From: a virus
DNA length: 23,071 nt
Direction: 5' to 3' (one strand)
IMG/VR virus record: IMGVR_UViG_3300044631_002329
Location: 1 to 23,071 of that record
Shown piece after piece: positions 13,149 through 20,783 of the stretch; positions within the stretch are counted from its first letter, which is position 1, and each line of letters begins with the position of its first letter. The notes below the pieces were generated by a model. That model searched no databases and was not told where the DNA came from. It saw nothing but the letters and a program-made list of their open reading frames with translations. The position numbers and the translations under genes were made by a program.

Positions 13149-14675
13149 TTAGTATCCTATATCGTTTTCTGTGATTTTATCATAATCACCAGATAGACCA
13201 TCAAATATTGTATCTTGATAATCACTTTCGTATATGGGTTCAATTTCTTGAAATCCTAAAGACATTGTATAAGAAACTGGTTGTCCTTCTTCGTATGCTG
13301 ACCACTGACCATCAGGTGCATAGTTCACGGATACTCCTTGAAGAGCACATATTTTAAATTTATTTACACCTGCGATTGATTTTCCTCCCACAGTTTTATA
13401 TTCCAACTTAAACACATTAGGAGAACCAAGAAAAACTGATCTATAACCAGCACCTTTTGTTGCATTAAGTTTTCTTGCAGCACTTCCTTGCTTGAAGAAT
13501 CTGATGATTCTTCTTACATCTGCTGCCTCTCCTTCACTTCTTGGACTAAAACGATATGCGAATTGAAATTGACGGAGAGTTGGACCTCTGAATAAGAGTT
13601 CAAGATTTGAATTTGGAACCAATCCAGCACCCCTTGCCAAAATACTTTCCGGGGAAACTTCAAATCCAGCATTTTTTAATATCATTGACATTAGTGCTGT
13701 TTTTACCTCTGGCATATTTAAGTCAGCACCTGCCATCCCCAATAGTGCCAATTGATTCATTGACCCAGTTGGAAGACCTTGCCCGTTAGTTTTTGCTTTA
13801 GTTATTTGGTCAAGTAATGCAGTAGCAATTTGCACCAATCCAGTACCTCCCATATTGCTTCCTACATATCCAGTAGCTGCCATTGTCATATTATTCATTC
13901 TATCGTCCCCCCATTCCACATTGTTGGAATCCGAGATTCCAGAAGGAATTGGAAGAATGACTGTTCCTATTGGGTCTTTTAAACCACCTTTTAATGCACT
14001 ATTTCTTTGAACTCCTTCAATGAATATGGATTTTGTGATTACTTTTTTATCTGGTTCTGGGTCAAATAAATCTTCAAGAGGTGGTTTATAATTAAACATT
14101 GTAATGTGAAGGGTATCTTGTTGATTGTCAAGAATATTTTGTGGGTACTTTAAAAGACGTTTAAATAATTTTTTTTCATTGAAACTTGTAAAATTTTTAT
14201 TATTTCCTAAATTAAGTCCAGGGTCAAAAAAGTTATTTTGTCCTGGTGATGCTGAAAATGCTGTTCCAATTATTGGAAATGAAGGTGGATTTCCTGACCC
14301 AGTAGGGTCATTGTTAACAATAAATCTTCCTTGATTTTGTGGTTGTGCTGCAGCATTAATCTTATTACCTTTTGCCGTTCCTCCTCTCGTTTGGAAAGCA
14401 GCATAAGATACCTTATTGATAGTTAACGCATAATCTTTTGCTAATTGTGTGGGTTTATTTAAATCTCCATCCTGAAATAATCTTGGGTCACTTATTGCTG
14501 CACTTGTCCAACTACCATTTAGAAAAAATACAGCAGGAGCAATTACATTATGTGGAGGTTGCTCTTTAAGTTGATAATCTCCATTTTTATAATTATACTC
14601 AATTCCAAGTCTAAATGGAACTGGTCCAGCATTTGATGTATAAAAATTATCGTTTAGTATTATCCAGTCAGACAT
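13149..14675 (-). CDS. 48: Baseplate tail-tube cap gp48
   Basis: A 508-residue structural protein; T4 gp48 is 364. The C-terminal part has the conserved features: LRQFQFAYRFSPRSEGEAAD, then VRRIIRFFKQGSAARK, NVFKLEYK, and the ending FKICALQGVSVNYAPDGQWS with YTMSLGFQEIEPIYESDYQ, a tail-tube-like fold. The N-terminus is a longer, beta-rich, Gly/Pro/Asn-rich region. gp48 sits on the hub and starts polymerisation of the tail tube together with gp54. It directly follows the 165-aa gene (adjacent, no gap) and precedes gp53 in one minus-strand operon from the late promoter at 15664. Confidence 0.88.
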   Translation of the reverse strand: MSDWIILNDNFYTSNAGPVPFRLGIEYNYKNGDYQLKEQPPHNVIAPAVFFLNGSWTSAAISDPRLFQDGDLNKPTQLAKDYALTINKVSYAAFQTRGGTAKGNKINAAAQPQNQGRFIVNNDPTGSGNPPSFPIIGTAFSASPGQNNFFDPGLNLGNNKNFTSFNEKKLFKRLLKYPQNILDNQQDTLHITMFNYKPPLEDLFDPEPDKKVITKSIFIEGVQRNSALKGGLKDPIGTVILPIPSGISDSNNVEWGDDRMNNMTMAATGYVGSNMGGTGLVQIATALLDQITKAKTNGQGLPTGSMNQLALLGMAGADLNMPEVKTALMSMILKNAGFEVSPESILARGAGLVPNSNLELLFRGPTLRQFQFAYRFSPRSEGEAADVRRIIRFFKQGSAARKLNATKGAGYRSVFLGSPNVFKLEYKTVGGKSIAGVNKFKICALQGVSVNYAPDGQWSAYEEGQPVSYTMSLGFQEIEPIYESDYQDTIFDGLSGDYDKITENDIGY

Positions 14676-15173
14676 TTATGGTGCGTCCCAAACTTTGGTT
14701 TTAAATACTGGTTGTCCTCGTCTATCCACAAATTTCTCTGTTGGAAGTAAAGATACTCCTGCCCATTCTCCTTCAGGCACTTTAAAGAAATCACTCATTA
14801 CTCCAGAGAAGAGATATTTATGTAAAGTTTTCTTGGGTGCATTTACAATACCTGATTTATTTAGATAAGAATTTGCAACTGCTTCACGATACTTTGGTGT
14901 TAGGTAGTGAAGATTTGAACCAAAAAATGAACCTTCTCTTGGATTTACTTCAATGATATAAGATAGTGGATGCATATCCCAATAATCATATCTTTGAGGA
15001 TACTTGGCACTGTACATAAAAAACACTAAATCACCTGGAATAATGAAACTTGTATCCAACTGATTGATATCTTTTTTGTTGTATTCTAATAAAGAATTCA
15101 TCAATGAATTGACATACCAATTGGTACTTTTATATTTTCCTCCTGTTTCTTTTATAATTTCTTCTGCTATCAT
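14676..15173 (-). CDS. 165-aa phage protein of unknown function between gp4 and gp48
   Basis: A soluble protein with a helical beginning (MIAEEIIKETGGKYKSTNWY) and a compact beta-rich core: IIPGDLVFFMYSAKYPQRYD, then YWDMHPLSYIIEVNP and FFGSNLHYLTPKYREAV. The GDLVFF...D-x-HPL...FFGSNLHYL pattern is one I associate with conserved T4-like phage proteins, but I cannot name the family. It overlaps gp4 by four bases and abuts gp48. That context suggests a head-tail joining or baseplate factor. No enzyme motif or membrane segment is present. Confidence 0.8.
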   Translation of the reverse strand: MIAEEIIKETGGKYKSTNWYVNSLMNSLLEYNKKDINQLDTSFIIPGDLVFFMYSAKYPQRYDYWDMHPLSYIIEVNPREGSFFGSNLHYLTPKYREAVANSYLNKSGIVNAPKKTLHKYLFSGVMSDFFKVPEGEWAGVSLLPTEKFVDRRGQPVFKTKVWDAP

Positions 15174-15634
15174 AATTTGATACCTAATTCTTTTTCTGTC
15201 AGAACACGAAACTCATAATTTCTGTCTGCACAATATTCCTTTGCTGCTTCCCATTTTGCTTGATTTACTGCCCAAGTTTTAACAGCATATGCCCAAGATT
15301 TTGTTTTTCTTTTTGGATTTGTTTCTGGCATTTTTAAATCTTTTTGTGGTTTAATTTCTACAACCAGATGTCTGTTATTTCCATTTTTGTCTTTATATTT
15401 AACGAAGAAGTCTGGGAAATATCTGTGAATTTTATTATCAATTGGAGAACGATAAGGAATCCAAAATTCTTCAGATTTCCAACCATTTACACTTTCAGTT
15501 AGGTCACAATATTGCATAAACTTCAATTCATATGATGACCTATAAACTATATTTGTTGGGTCACCATTATATTTTTCTGGGTTTTGTGGTCTATATTTTC
15601 CTTGCCTATATTTACTATCTTCGTTACGAGGCAT
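15170..15634 (-). CDS. 4: Head completion protein gp4 (nuclease fold)
   Basis: A 154-residue homologue of T4 gp4 (also called gp50), needed to finish DNA-filled heads before tail joining. The N-terminus YRQGKYRPQNPEKYNGDPTN then IVYRSSYELKFMQY aligns with T4 gp4 (YKGKYIPKNPSKYKGDPKKI then IYRSLWERNF). A nuclease-like core is visible: E36, P74-D75 in RYFPDFFVKY and E93-I-K95 in VVEIKP, the PD-(D/E)XK pattern, so it may trim DNA ends. It is the first gene of the minus-strand operon, and a perfect late promoter motif lies 22 bases upstream. Confidence 0.93.
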   Translation of the reverse strand: MPRNEDSKYRQGKYRPQNPEKYNGDPTNIVYRSSYELKFMQYCDLTESVNGWKSEEFWIPYRSPIDNKIHRYFPDFFVKYKDKNGNNRHLVVEIKPQKDLKMPETNPKRKTKSWAYAVKTWAVNQAKWEAAKEYCADRNYEFRVLTEKELGIKL

Positions 15635-15656
15635 ACATATTATATAATCTTAATCG

Positions 15657-15664
15657 TATTTATA
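15657..15664 (-). promoter_or_regulatory. T4-type late promoter for the gp4 operon
   Basis: On the minus strand bases 15664-15657 read TATAAATA, a perfect match, 22 bases before the gp4 ATG. It should drive gp4, the 165-aa gene, gp48, gp53 and the 97-aa gene. It lies in the 31-base gap between divergent genes. Confidence 0.65.
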
Positions 15665-15665
15665 A

Positions 15666-16412
15666 ATGGCAACTAAAGGACAAAGAGCAGGACAACCTGA
15701 AATTGGACCTTTATATACGAAGATGACGACTCCTACGGGAGAACTTCCTGGTGCGTTGGATATTTTTGGGAAGTTATCTCTTACGAGTCAATTTAAAGTA
15801 TCGTTGCATTTAACTGATAATGATACTGAATTAATGGGATGGTTGCGAACTGCAGGGATTACCGATAATTTACAAGTCTCAAAGTTGTTTGATTTTTATT
15901 GTGCAGAAACTGCACTTCCTGGTGCAACTTTTGATGTCACAGAAGAAATCGGTTCATATCAAGGGATAATAGAAAGATTTCCAACTAAAAGAGTTTATCC
16001 AGATGTCACAATGACCTTTTATGTTGATTATGATTATAAACTCATTCGTCTTTTTGAAGAATGGATGAATTATATTAATCCACTTTATACAAATTCTGGA
16101 GAAGTGCAACCAAGTTCAAAAGGGCAAGGAAATGCCAAAAATACTCCAGACTTTTTTAGACTAAGATATCCATCATCCTATAAAAGAATTATATCAATTG
16201 TAAAATTTGAGAGAGATTTTAATACACCCAATCCAAACCAACCTGGGGGAGTTATACAAGATGTTCCCAGAATAACTTATCGTTTAATTGATGCATTTCC
16301 TACAAATATAGCAGCAATGCCAGTGACTTATGAAGGAAGCACAATTACTAAAACAATAGTCACTTTTAGTTACTCCCGTTATGTGATTGAAAAACATAAT
16401 GTGAGGAGGTAA
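15666..16412 (+). CDS. Tail-tube or tail-tube initiator-like protein (gp54/gp19 type)
   Basis: A 248-residue structural protein with the tail-tube fold pattern: FDFYCAETALPGATFDVTEE, RVYPDVTMTFYVDYDYKLIR with FEEWMNYINPL, and the ending TYRLIDAFPTNIAAMPVTYE with GSTITKTIVTFSYSRYVI. T4 gp54 and gp19 share such a C-terminal strand pattern. Its position between gp48 and gp26 favours a baseplate tube initiator like gp54, but it is shorter than T4 gp54 (320) and longer than gp19 (163), so I leave it unnamed. A second ATG at 15724 would remove 19 residues. The start lies 32 bases from gp4, read in the opposite direction. Confidence 0.75.
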   Translation: MATKGQRAGQPEIGPLYTKMTTPTGELPGALDIFGKLSLTSQFKVSLHLTDNDTELMGWLRTAGITDNLQVSKLFDFYCAETALPGATFDVTEEIGSYQGIIERFPTKRVYPDVTMTFYVDYDYKLIRLFEEWMNYINPLYTNSGEVQPSSKGQGNAKNTPDFFRLRYPSSYKRIISIVKFERDFNTPNPNQPGGVIQDVPRITYRLIDAFPTNIAAMPVTYEGSTITKTIVTFSYSRYVIEKHNVRR

Positions 16413-16419
16413 ATAAATA
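16412..16419 (+). promoter_or_regulatory. T4-type late promoter motif for gp26
   Basis: AATAAATA (7 of 8) begins at the last base of the preceding gene and ends 21 bases before the gp26 ATG. It would drive the hub operon from gp26 on. Confidence 0.5.
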
Positions 16420-16440
16420 AAAGCACTGAAACATTGAATT

Positions 16441-17169
16441 ATGCCATTACCAAAAATTTCTACACCAACGTATGAATTGGTTTTGCCCTCAACAGGAAAA
16501 ACAATTAAATACAGACCATTTTTAGTTAAAGAAGAAAAGATTTTAATTCTCGCACTGGAAAGTCAAGATACGAAAGAAATTACAAATGCAATTAAGCAAG
16601 TATTAAAAGATTGCATTTTAACAAAAGGAATTAAAGTAGAAGAACTTCCAACTTTTGATATTGAGTATCTATTCTTGAATCTTCGTTCAAAGTCTGTAGG
16701 AGAATCAATTGAATTAGTTATTACTTGTAGTGATGATATGCAAACTCAAGTTCCAGTCACAATTTATATTGATGAGATTCAAGTTCAAAAAGAGGAAAAT
16801 CATAGTACCGATATTAAACTTGATAGTTCTTTAGTTTTGAGAATGAAGTATCCTTCTTTAGACCAATTTATCAAAAATAATTTTGATTTTAATACCGAAC
16901 AAACCGCATCAAATATTGAAAAATCTTTAGATATTATTGCTTCTTGTATTGATATAATCTTTAATGAAGAAGAAAGTTGGGCAGCATCTGATTGTACTAA
17001 AAAAGAATTAACTGCTTGGATTGAAACACTTGATTCAAATCAATTCAAACAGGTTGAAAACTTTTTTAATACAATGCCAAAACTTACACACAAAGTAAAA
17101 GTTAAGAATCCAAAGACTGGAGTGGAAAGTGAAGTAACGTTGGAGGGTTTAACATCTTTTTTCGGTTAA
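16441..17169 (+). CDS. 26: Baseplate hub subunit gp26
   Basis: A 242-residue protein of the T4 gp26 baseplate family. The N-terminus PLPKISTPTYELVLPSTGK with IKYRPFLVKEEKILILALES is the family signature, followed by EITNAIKQVLKDCI and FDIEYLFLNLRSKSVGESIE. The C-terminal part (FNTMPKLTHKVKVKNPKTGV) continues the conserved pattern. In T4, gp26 is needed to assemble the central hub. The small gp51-like gene follows after two bases, matching the T4 order 26-51. Confidence 0.86.
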   Translation: MPLPKISTPTYELVLPSTGKTIKYRPFLVKEEKILILALESQDTKEITNAIKQVLKDCILTKGIKVEELPTFDIEYLFLNLRSKSVGESIELVITCSDDMQTQVPVTIYIDEIQVQKEENHSTDIKLDSSLVLRMKYPSLDQFIKNNFDFNTEQTASNIEKSLDIIASCIDIIFNEEESWAASDCTKKELTAWIETLDSNQFKQVENFFNTMPKLTHKVKVKNPKTGVESEVTLEGLTSFFG

Positions 17170-17171
17170 GT

Positions 17172-17348
17172 ATGGCTTATATGGAATTGGAGTCATACTT
17201 TAGAATTAATTTTGCCTTGATGCAGTTCCATAAATATTCATTAACTGAGATTGAAAATATGATGCCCTGGGAAAGGGACATTTACTTAGCACTTTTACAG
17301 CAACATATTGAAGAAGAAAAATTAAAACAGCAGCAACAAAATGGTTAG
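17172..17348 (+). CDS. 51: 58-aa baseplate hub assembly protein, gp51-like
   Basis: ATG 17172 to TAG 17346-17348 encodes 58 residues: MAYMELESYFRINFALMQFH, then KYSLTEIENMMPWERDIYLA and a Gln-rich end (KLKQQQQNG). The SLTEIENMMPWERDIYL segment is typical of short chaperone-like proteins following gp26 in T4-like cyanophages, annotated gp51. It is much shorter than T4 gp51 (249 aa), so homology is uncertain. It overlaps the next gene by eight bases, and gp26 ends two bases upstream. A late-like CATAAATA lies inside it (17229-17236). Confidence 0.65.
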   Translation: MAYMELESYFRINFALMQFHKYSLTEIENMMPWERDIYLALLQQHIEEEKLKQQQQNG

Positions 17349-19050
17349 TTCTGTTCTTAGACCAGAAAAAATAGTAGGAAGACAGAATACAAATAGAGCA
17401 GCAGCACAGAATTTTATTTCAGGTGGTTCTGTACTTGGTGCTTCTGTTATTAATGGTGCTGCAAATAAAATTGTAGGTTTTCAAAGAGCAGGAGTTCGAC
17501 CAGCAGCTCCAGCAATAGATAGCATCGTAAGCACAATATCTACAAATATCAATAATAATTTAACAAGTGTAATTAATAACACACTTCAAGGATTTTCTGC
17601 TGACTATCAAAAAAGAATAAAACAAGTAGATAATGCAAAACCAATTGGTATTCTTGGTAAGTTTTTAAATGTTTATAAGACTGCTTTAGGTTTTATAAAC
17701 TTCTTTGGTAATAAAAAAAATATTGATAAAGTAAGAGATAATTTAGAGGCACTTAAAAAATCATTTACTGAAAGTTTTGAGGTTGCAAAATTAATTCGTC
17801 AAGTTATAATCAAAATTGTAAAGCAATTATCCAATCTTCCTGTTGCTTCCTCTTCTGGTGGTGGAGGATTAAATCTTGATGTTGATATTCCTGGTGGTGG
17901 ATTAAAAAAATCTGCTCCAAGAGGACTTGGAGGAATGATGAAGGGCAAAGGAAAAATGCTTGCTCTTGGTGCTGGTGCATTAGGATTGGGTGCTGCCGGT
18001 GCTGGTGTTGTGAATGCACTTTCTGATAGTCCACAGGAACAAGTTGCAGGAGCATCACCAGAAATTTCTGGTGATACGATTGATAGATTTTCTTCAATTG
18101 TTGATAGATTTGCAAATGCGATTAGTAACTTATTCAAAACAGGAAAACCAAAACAACAACCTCCTGGTTCTTCTGCTGGTAGTGGTGCGGCAAAACCACC
18201 AGCACCACCTAAACCTCCTGGACCTACTGGTCCTGCAGTAAGTAGTGCTCCTGGAGACGAAAAACTCGCAGCATTTGTTGCAAGTATGGAAGCATCTTCT
18301 CCAGAAAATGCTGCCGATGCTATGCAAGTAATGTTGAATAGATCTGCTACTAGTGGTAAGGGACTATCCGATGTTTTATCTCGTTACGATCAATTTTCTC
18401 CAATTTCTGCTGCAATTTTTGGAAAGAGTGCAGATCCAGCCGCTGCAGCAAAATATGGACCAATTGCAGCAAAACTTTCAGGAAAAACTCCAGAGGAAAA
18501 ATTCAAATATCTACAACAAGTTGCTGCTGAACCAGATGGATTAAATAAACTTCAACAATTGTTTGGTGGCGGAAATGCTGGAGTTGCTGCTACGATTTTA
18601 AATGATCCCAAATATTTGAATGCTTCCCGACAAAATGTAAAAGGAGCTTTAAATTTTTATGGAGGAAAGAAAACAAATGCTTCGGATATACAAGTCAGAC
18701 CTGGAGGAAATAATTTTTATAATTTTACTGGAAAAGTTGGAACTTTAGGTTCACAACCAACTGGAACTACAGTTGCTTCACAAGTAGCAGCAGCACCAAC
18801 AGCAACACAAATGAGACAAAAAATCGCACAGCAAGTAGCACAACCACCACCATCACAACAGCAACAACAACCTATTGTCATGCCGATTGATATGAGTGGT
18901 GCAACACAACAACAAACTGGAGGTGGTGGTGTGAGTGCCCCTCCTTCAACACAAAGAAATGGTCCATCGGTTCCATTGTTACCAGCAGCAAATACAGATA
19001 ATTTCTTGGTTCTTTATTCCAGAATGGTCTATAATATCGTTGACGGGTAA
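17341..19050 (+). CDS. Virion structural protein with SleB-like cell-wall hydrolase domain
   Basis: A 569-residue protein with several parts. Residues 1-~165 are helical and Asn-rich. Then comes a Gly/Ala-rich hydrophobic stretch (LALGAGALGLGAAGAGVV) and a Pro/Gly linker (PPAPPKPPGPTGP). A SleB/Hydrolase_2-like domain spans about 306-450: LAAFVASMEASSPENAADAM followed by QVMLNRS, with E317 in the place of the catalytic glutamate, and YDQFSPI. The C-terminus is Gln/Pro-rich low-complexity with IVMPIDM and ends FLVLYSRMVYNIVDG. It probably acts in the tail or hub to open peptidoglycan during infection. Its length is near T4 tape-measure gp29 (590), so a tape-measure role is an alternative. It is joined by TAATG to the next gene. 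Confidence 0.78.
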   Translation: MVSSVLRPEKIVGRQNTNRAAAQNFISGGSVLGASVINGAANKIVGFQRAGVRPAAPAIDSIVSTISTNINNNLTSVINNTLQGFSADYQKRIKQVDNAKPIGILGKFLNVYKTALGFINFFGNKKNIDKVRDNLEALKKSFTESFEVAKLIRQVIIKIVKQLSNLPVASSSGGGGLNLDVDIPGGGLKKSAPRGLGGMMKGKGKMLALGAGALGLGAAGAGVVNALSDSPQEQVAGASPEISGDTIDRFSSIVDRFANAISNLFKTGKPKQQPPGSSAGSGAAKPPAPPKPPGPTGPAVSSAPGDEKLAAFVASMEASSPENAADAMQVMLNRSATSGKGLSDVLSRYDQFSPISAAIFGKSADPAAAAKYGPIAAKLSGKTPEEKFKYLQQVAAEPDGLNKLQQLFGGGNAGVAATILNDPKYLNASRQNVKGALNFYGGKKTNASDIQVRPGGNNFYNFTGKVGTLGSQPTGTTVASQVAAAPTATQMRQKIAQQVAQPPPSQQQQQPIVMPIDMSGATQQQTGGGGVSAPPSTQRNGPSVPLLPAANTDNFLVLYSRMVYNIVDG

Positions 19051-20783
19051 TGAAAACACTTTCTTCTCCATTAGTTGCTGCAGCAAATAATATTGTTTCA
19101 CTTGGTGTTAGGTCAAATTCATTACCAAAGTTTCAACGTGAATATATTAATTTTGGTAAATTTTTAGAAGTAGAAAAAAGGTCATTAGAAAAATTAAAAT
19201 TACCAGAAAAGAGAAAAATAAATGCTCTTGCCAATTTAAATATCGCAAGCACTTTTGGAAAACCAGGAAATCTATTAGGTTCTTTGTTTAGTGGAGCATT
19301 AGACCTTGCTGGATTTGTTGGTAATATGTTTCCTGGCAGAGGAAAATTTGGAAAACCACAAAGACCCACAAATGTAAAACCACCAAAACCAACACTTAGT
19401 GGACCACGATTGAAATTGGGTGGTATGAGAGCAGTTGGTGTTGGTAATGCACTATTTGCTGGACTTGATTTTGCGACTGGTCTTGCGGAAGGTGAAAGTG
19501 TAGGAAAAGCAGCAGCAGGAGCAAGTGGAGCACTTGCTGGTGGATTACTTGGTGGAGCAATCGGGCAAGCACTTATCCCAATTCCAGGTGTTGGATTTGT
19601 TGTTGGAAATATGGCTGGAAGTTTTCTTGGTGGATATGCTGCTGATAGACTTTATGAGGGAGGAAGTTCTCTCAAACAAAAACTTGAACAAAGATTAAAA
19701 GGACAAGAAGCAAAACAAAAAGGTATTGTTTCTGGTCTTACATTTAAGGATACAATAGATAAGTTTGATGCTGCTGTAAGTAGATTTGAGAAAGGTGTTG
19801 CGATGGGATTGTTTGGGAGTATTTCACAACAAGCAGCAGGAAGTGAATCAGAATTGACTGATAGTGATACAATAGAACCAGATTATTCTATTGATACTGG
19901 AAATGATCCGCAAGCAACTGGAGTTCAACTTGAAGATGTGGAAGCAAGTGGCGGTGAAGTTCCTGGAAGTCCAAACTCTGGTTTTAGAACTTCAAGGAGA
20001 CCTGGACATAATGGAAATGATTATTTTAAAAGTGCGGGAACGCCAATTAGTTTAATACAAGAAGGGACTGTTACTGTTGCTGATATGAATTATGATCCTA
20101 GTGGATGGGGAGCACTCATTGAAGTTAGACATAAAGATGGTTCTTTAAGTAGATACGCTCATATGAGTAGAATATCTGTTGCTCCTGGTTCTAAAGTTTC
20201 TCCTGGTCAAGTCATTGGATATACTGGGGGGAAAGCAGGAGCACCAGGTTCTGGAAATTCTGAAGGACCACATTTGCATTTTGAATATTTACCTTCTGGT
20301 TCGGGACAAGTTGACCCAACACAAGCAGCAAAACAAATTTTTAGGTTTGGTGGAAATGTAAAAGTTAAGTCTATTAAGTCAAATGGGATAAGTCCTGGTG
20401 GACAAATGCAGCAAATGACACCACAGCAGACTCCTGCTGGAACACCTGCCCCCTCTATTCAACCACAAACTCAACAGCAACAAGTTCCTCAAGTGCAACC
20501 CAACCAACAACTGTCCTCTATGGTTGCAGCAGCACCAACAAATCTTCAAGTTCTACCACAAAATATTCAGTATTATACTTCATACAATCAAGCAGGTGGT
20601 GGTGCTTCTGTGATTATGCCTATCCTGATGGGTGGAGGTGGTGGAGGACAACAAAAACCAGTCTTCATTCCTGTTGGAGGAGGTGGAGGTGGTGGAACTG
20701 TGATTATGCCTGGTCCAGATGAAGGACAACTGGTAAATAGTCTTATGAAAACTATATTACTTACTAATCTGTCAGCAAGCTAA
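19050..20783 (+). CDS. Virion structural protein with M23 (LytM-type) endopeptidase domain
   Basis: A 577-residue protein. The N-terminal half has a glycine-zipper segment (AAAGASGALAGGLLGGAIGQ, then IPGVGFVVGNMAGSFLGGYA) like membrane-inserting tail proteins. An M23 peptidase domain spans about 305-425 with every zinc and catalytic residue: H320-x3-D324 (GHNGNDYF), H371 (RYAHMS) and H408-L-H410 (HLHFE). M23 enzymes cut peptide crosslinks of peptidoglycan. The C-terminus is Pro/Gln/Gly-rich with two VIMP motifs (SVIMPILMGG, TVIMPGPD). It likely sits at the tail hub and cuts the wall on DNA entry. It is coupled by TAATG to both neighbours. Confidence 0.88.
   Translation: MKTLSSPLVAAANNIVSLGVRSNSLPKFQREYINFGKFLEVEKRSLEKLKLPEKRKINALANLNIASTFGKPGNLLGSLFSGALDLAGFVGNMFPGRGKFGKPQRPTNVKPPKPTLSGPRLKLGGMRAVGVGNALFAGLDFATGLAEGESVGKAAAGASGALAGGLLGGAIGQALIPIPGVGFVVGNMAGSFLGGYAADRLYEGGSSLKQKLEQRLKGQEAKQKGIVSGLTFKDTIDKFDAAVSRFEKGVAMGLFGSISQQAAGSESELTDSDTIEPDYSIDTGNDPQATGVQLEDVEASGGEVPGSPNSGFRTSRRPGHNGNDYFKSAGTPISLIQEGTVTVADMNYDPSGWGALIEVRHKDGSLSRYAHMSRISVAPGSKVSPGQVIGYTGGKAGAPGSGNSEGPHLHFEYLPSGSGQVDPTQAAKQIFRFGGNVKVKSIKSNGISPGGQMQQMTPQQTPAGTPAPSIQPQTQQQQVPQVQPNQQLSSMVAAAPTNLQVLPQNIQYYTSYNQAGGGASVIMPILMGGGGGGQQKPVFIPVGGGGGGGTVIMPGPDEGQLVNSLMKTILLTNLSAS

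Noticed and set aside
15660-15667. TATAAATG-like plus-strand motif at the start of the tail-tube-like gene
   Set aside because: It overlaps the ATG itself, too close to act as promoter for that gene; it is largely the complement of the minus-strand TATAAATA.
15532-15726. Plus-strand 64-codon ORF across the gp4 start
   Set aside because: It covers the gp4 5' end, the divergent promoter gap and the next gene's start; composition is Tyr/Leu-rich shadow sequence.
17229-17236. CATAAATA inside the gp51-like gene as a late promoter for the 569-aa gene
   Set aside because: It is 104 bases from the next start, unlike the 20-38 base spacing of the other motifs, so it may be chance.
17799-18327. Several minus- and plus-strand ORFs over the SleB-like gene
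   Set aside because: They arise from the low-complexity Gly/Pro/Ala coding region of the real gene.
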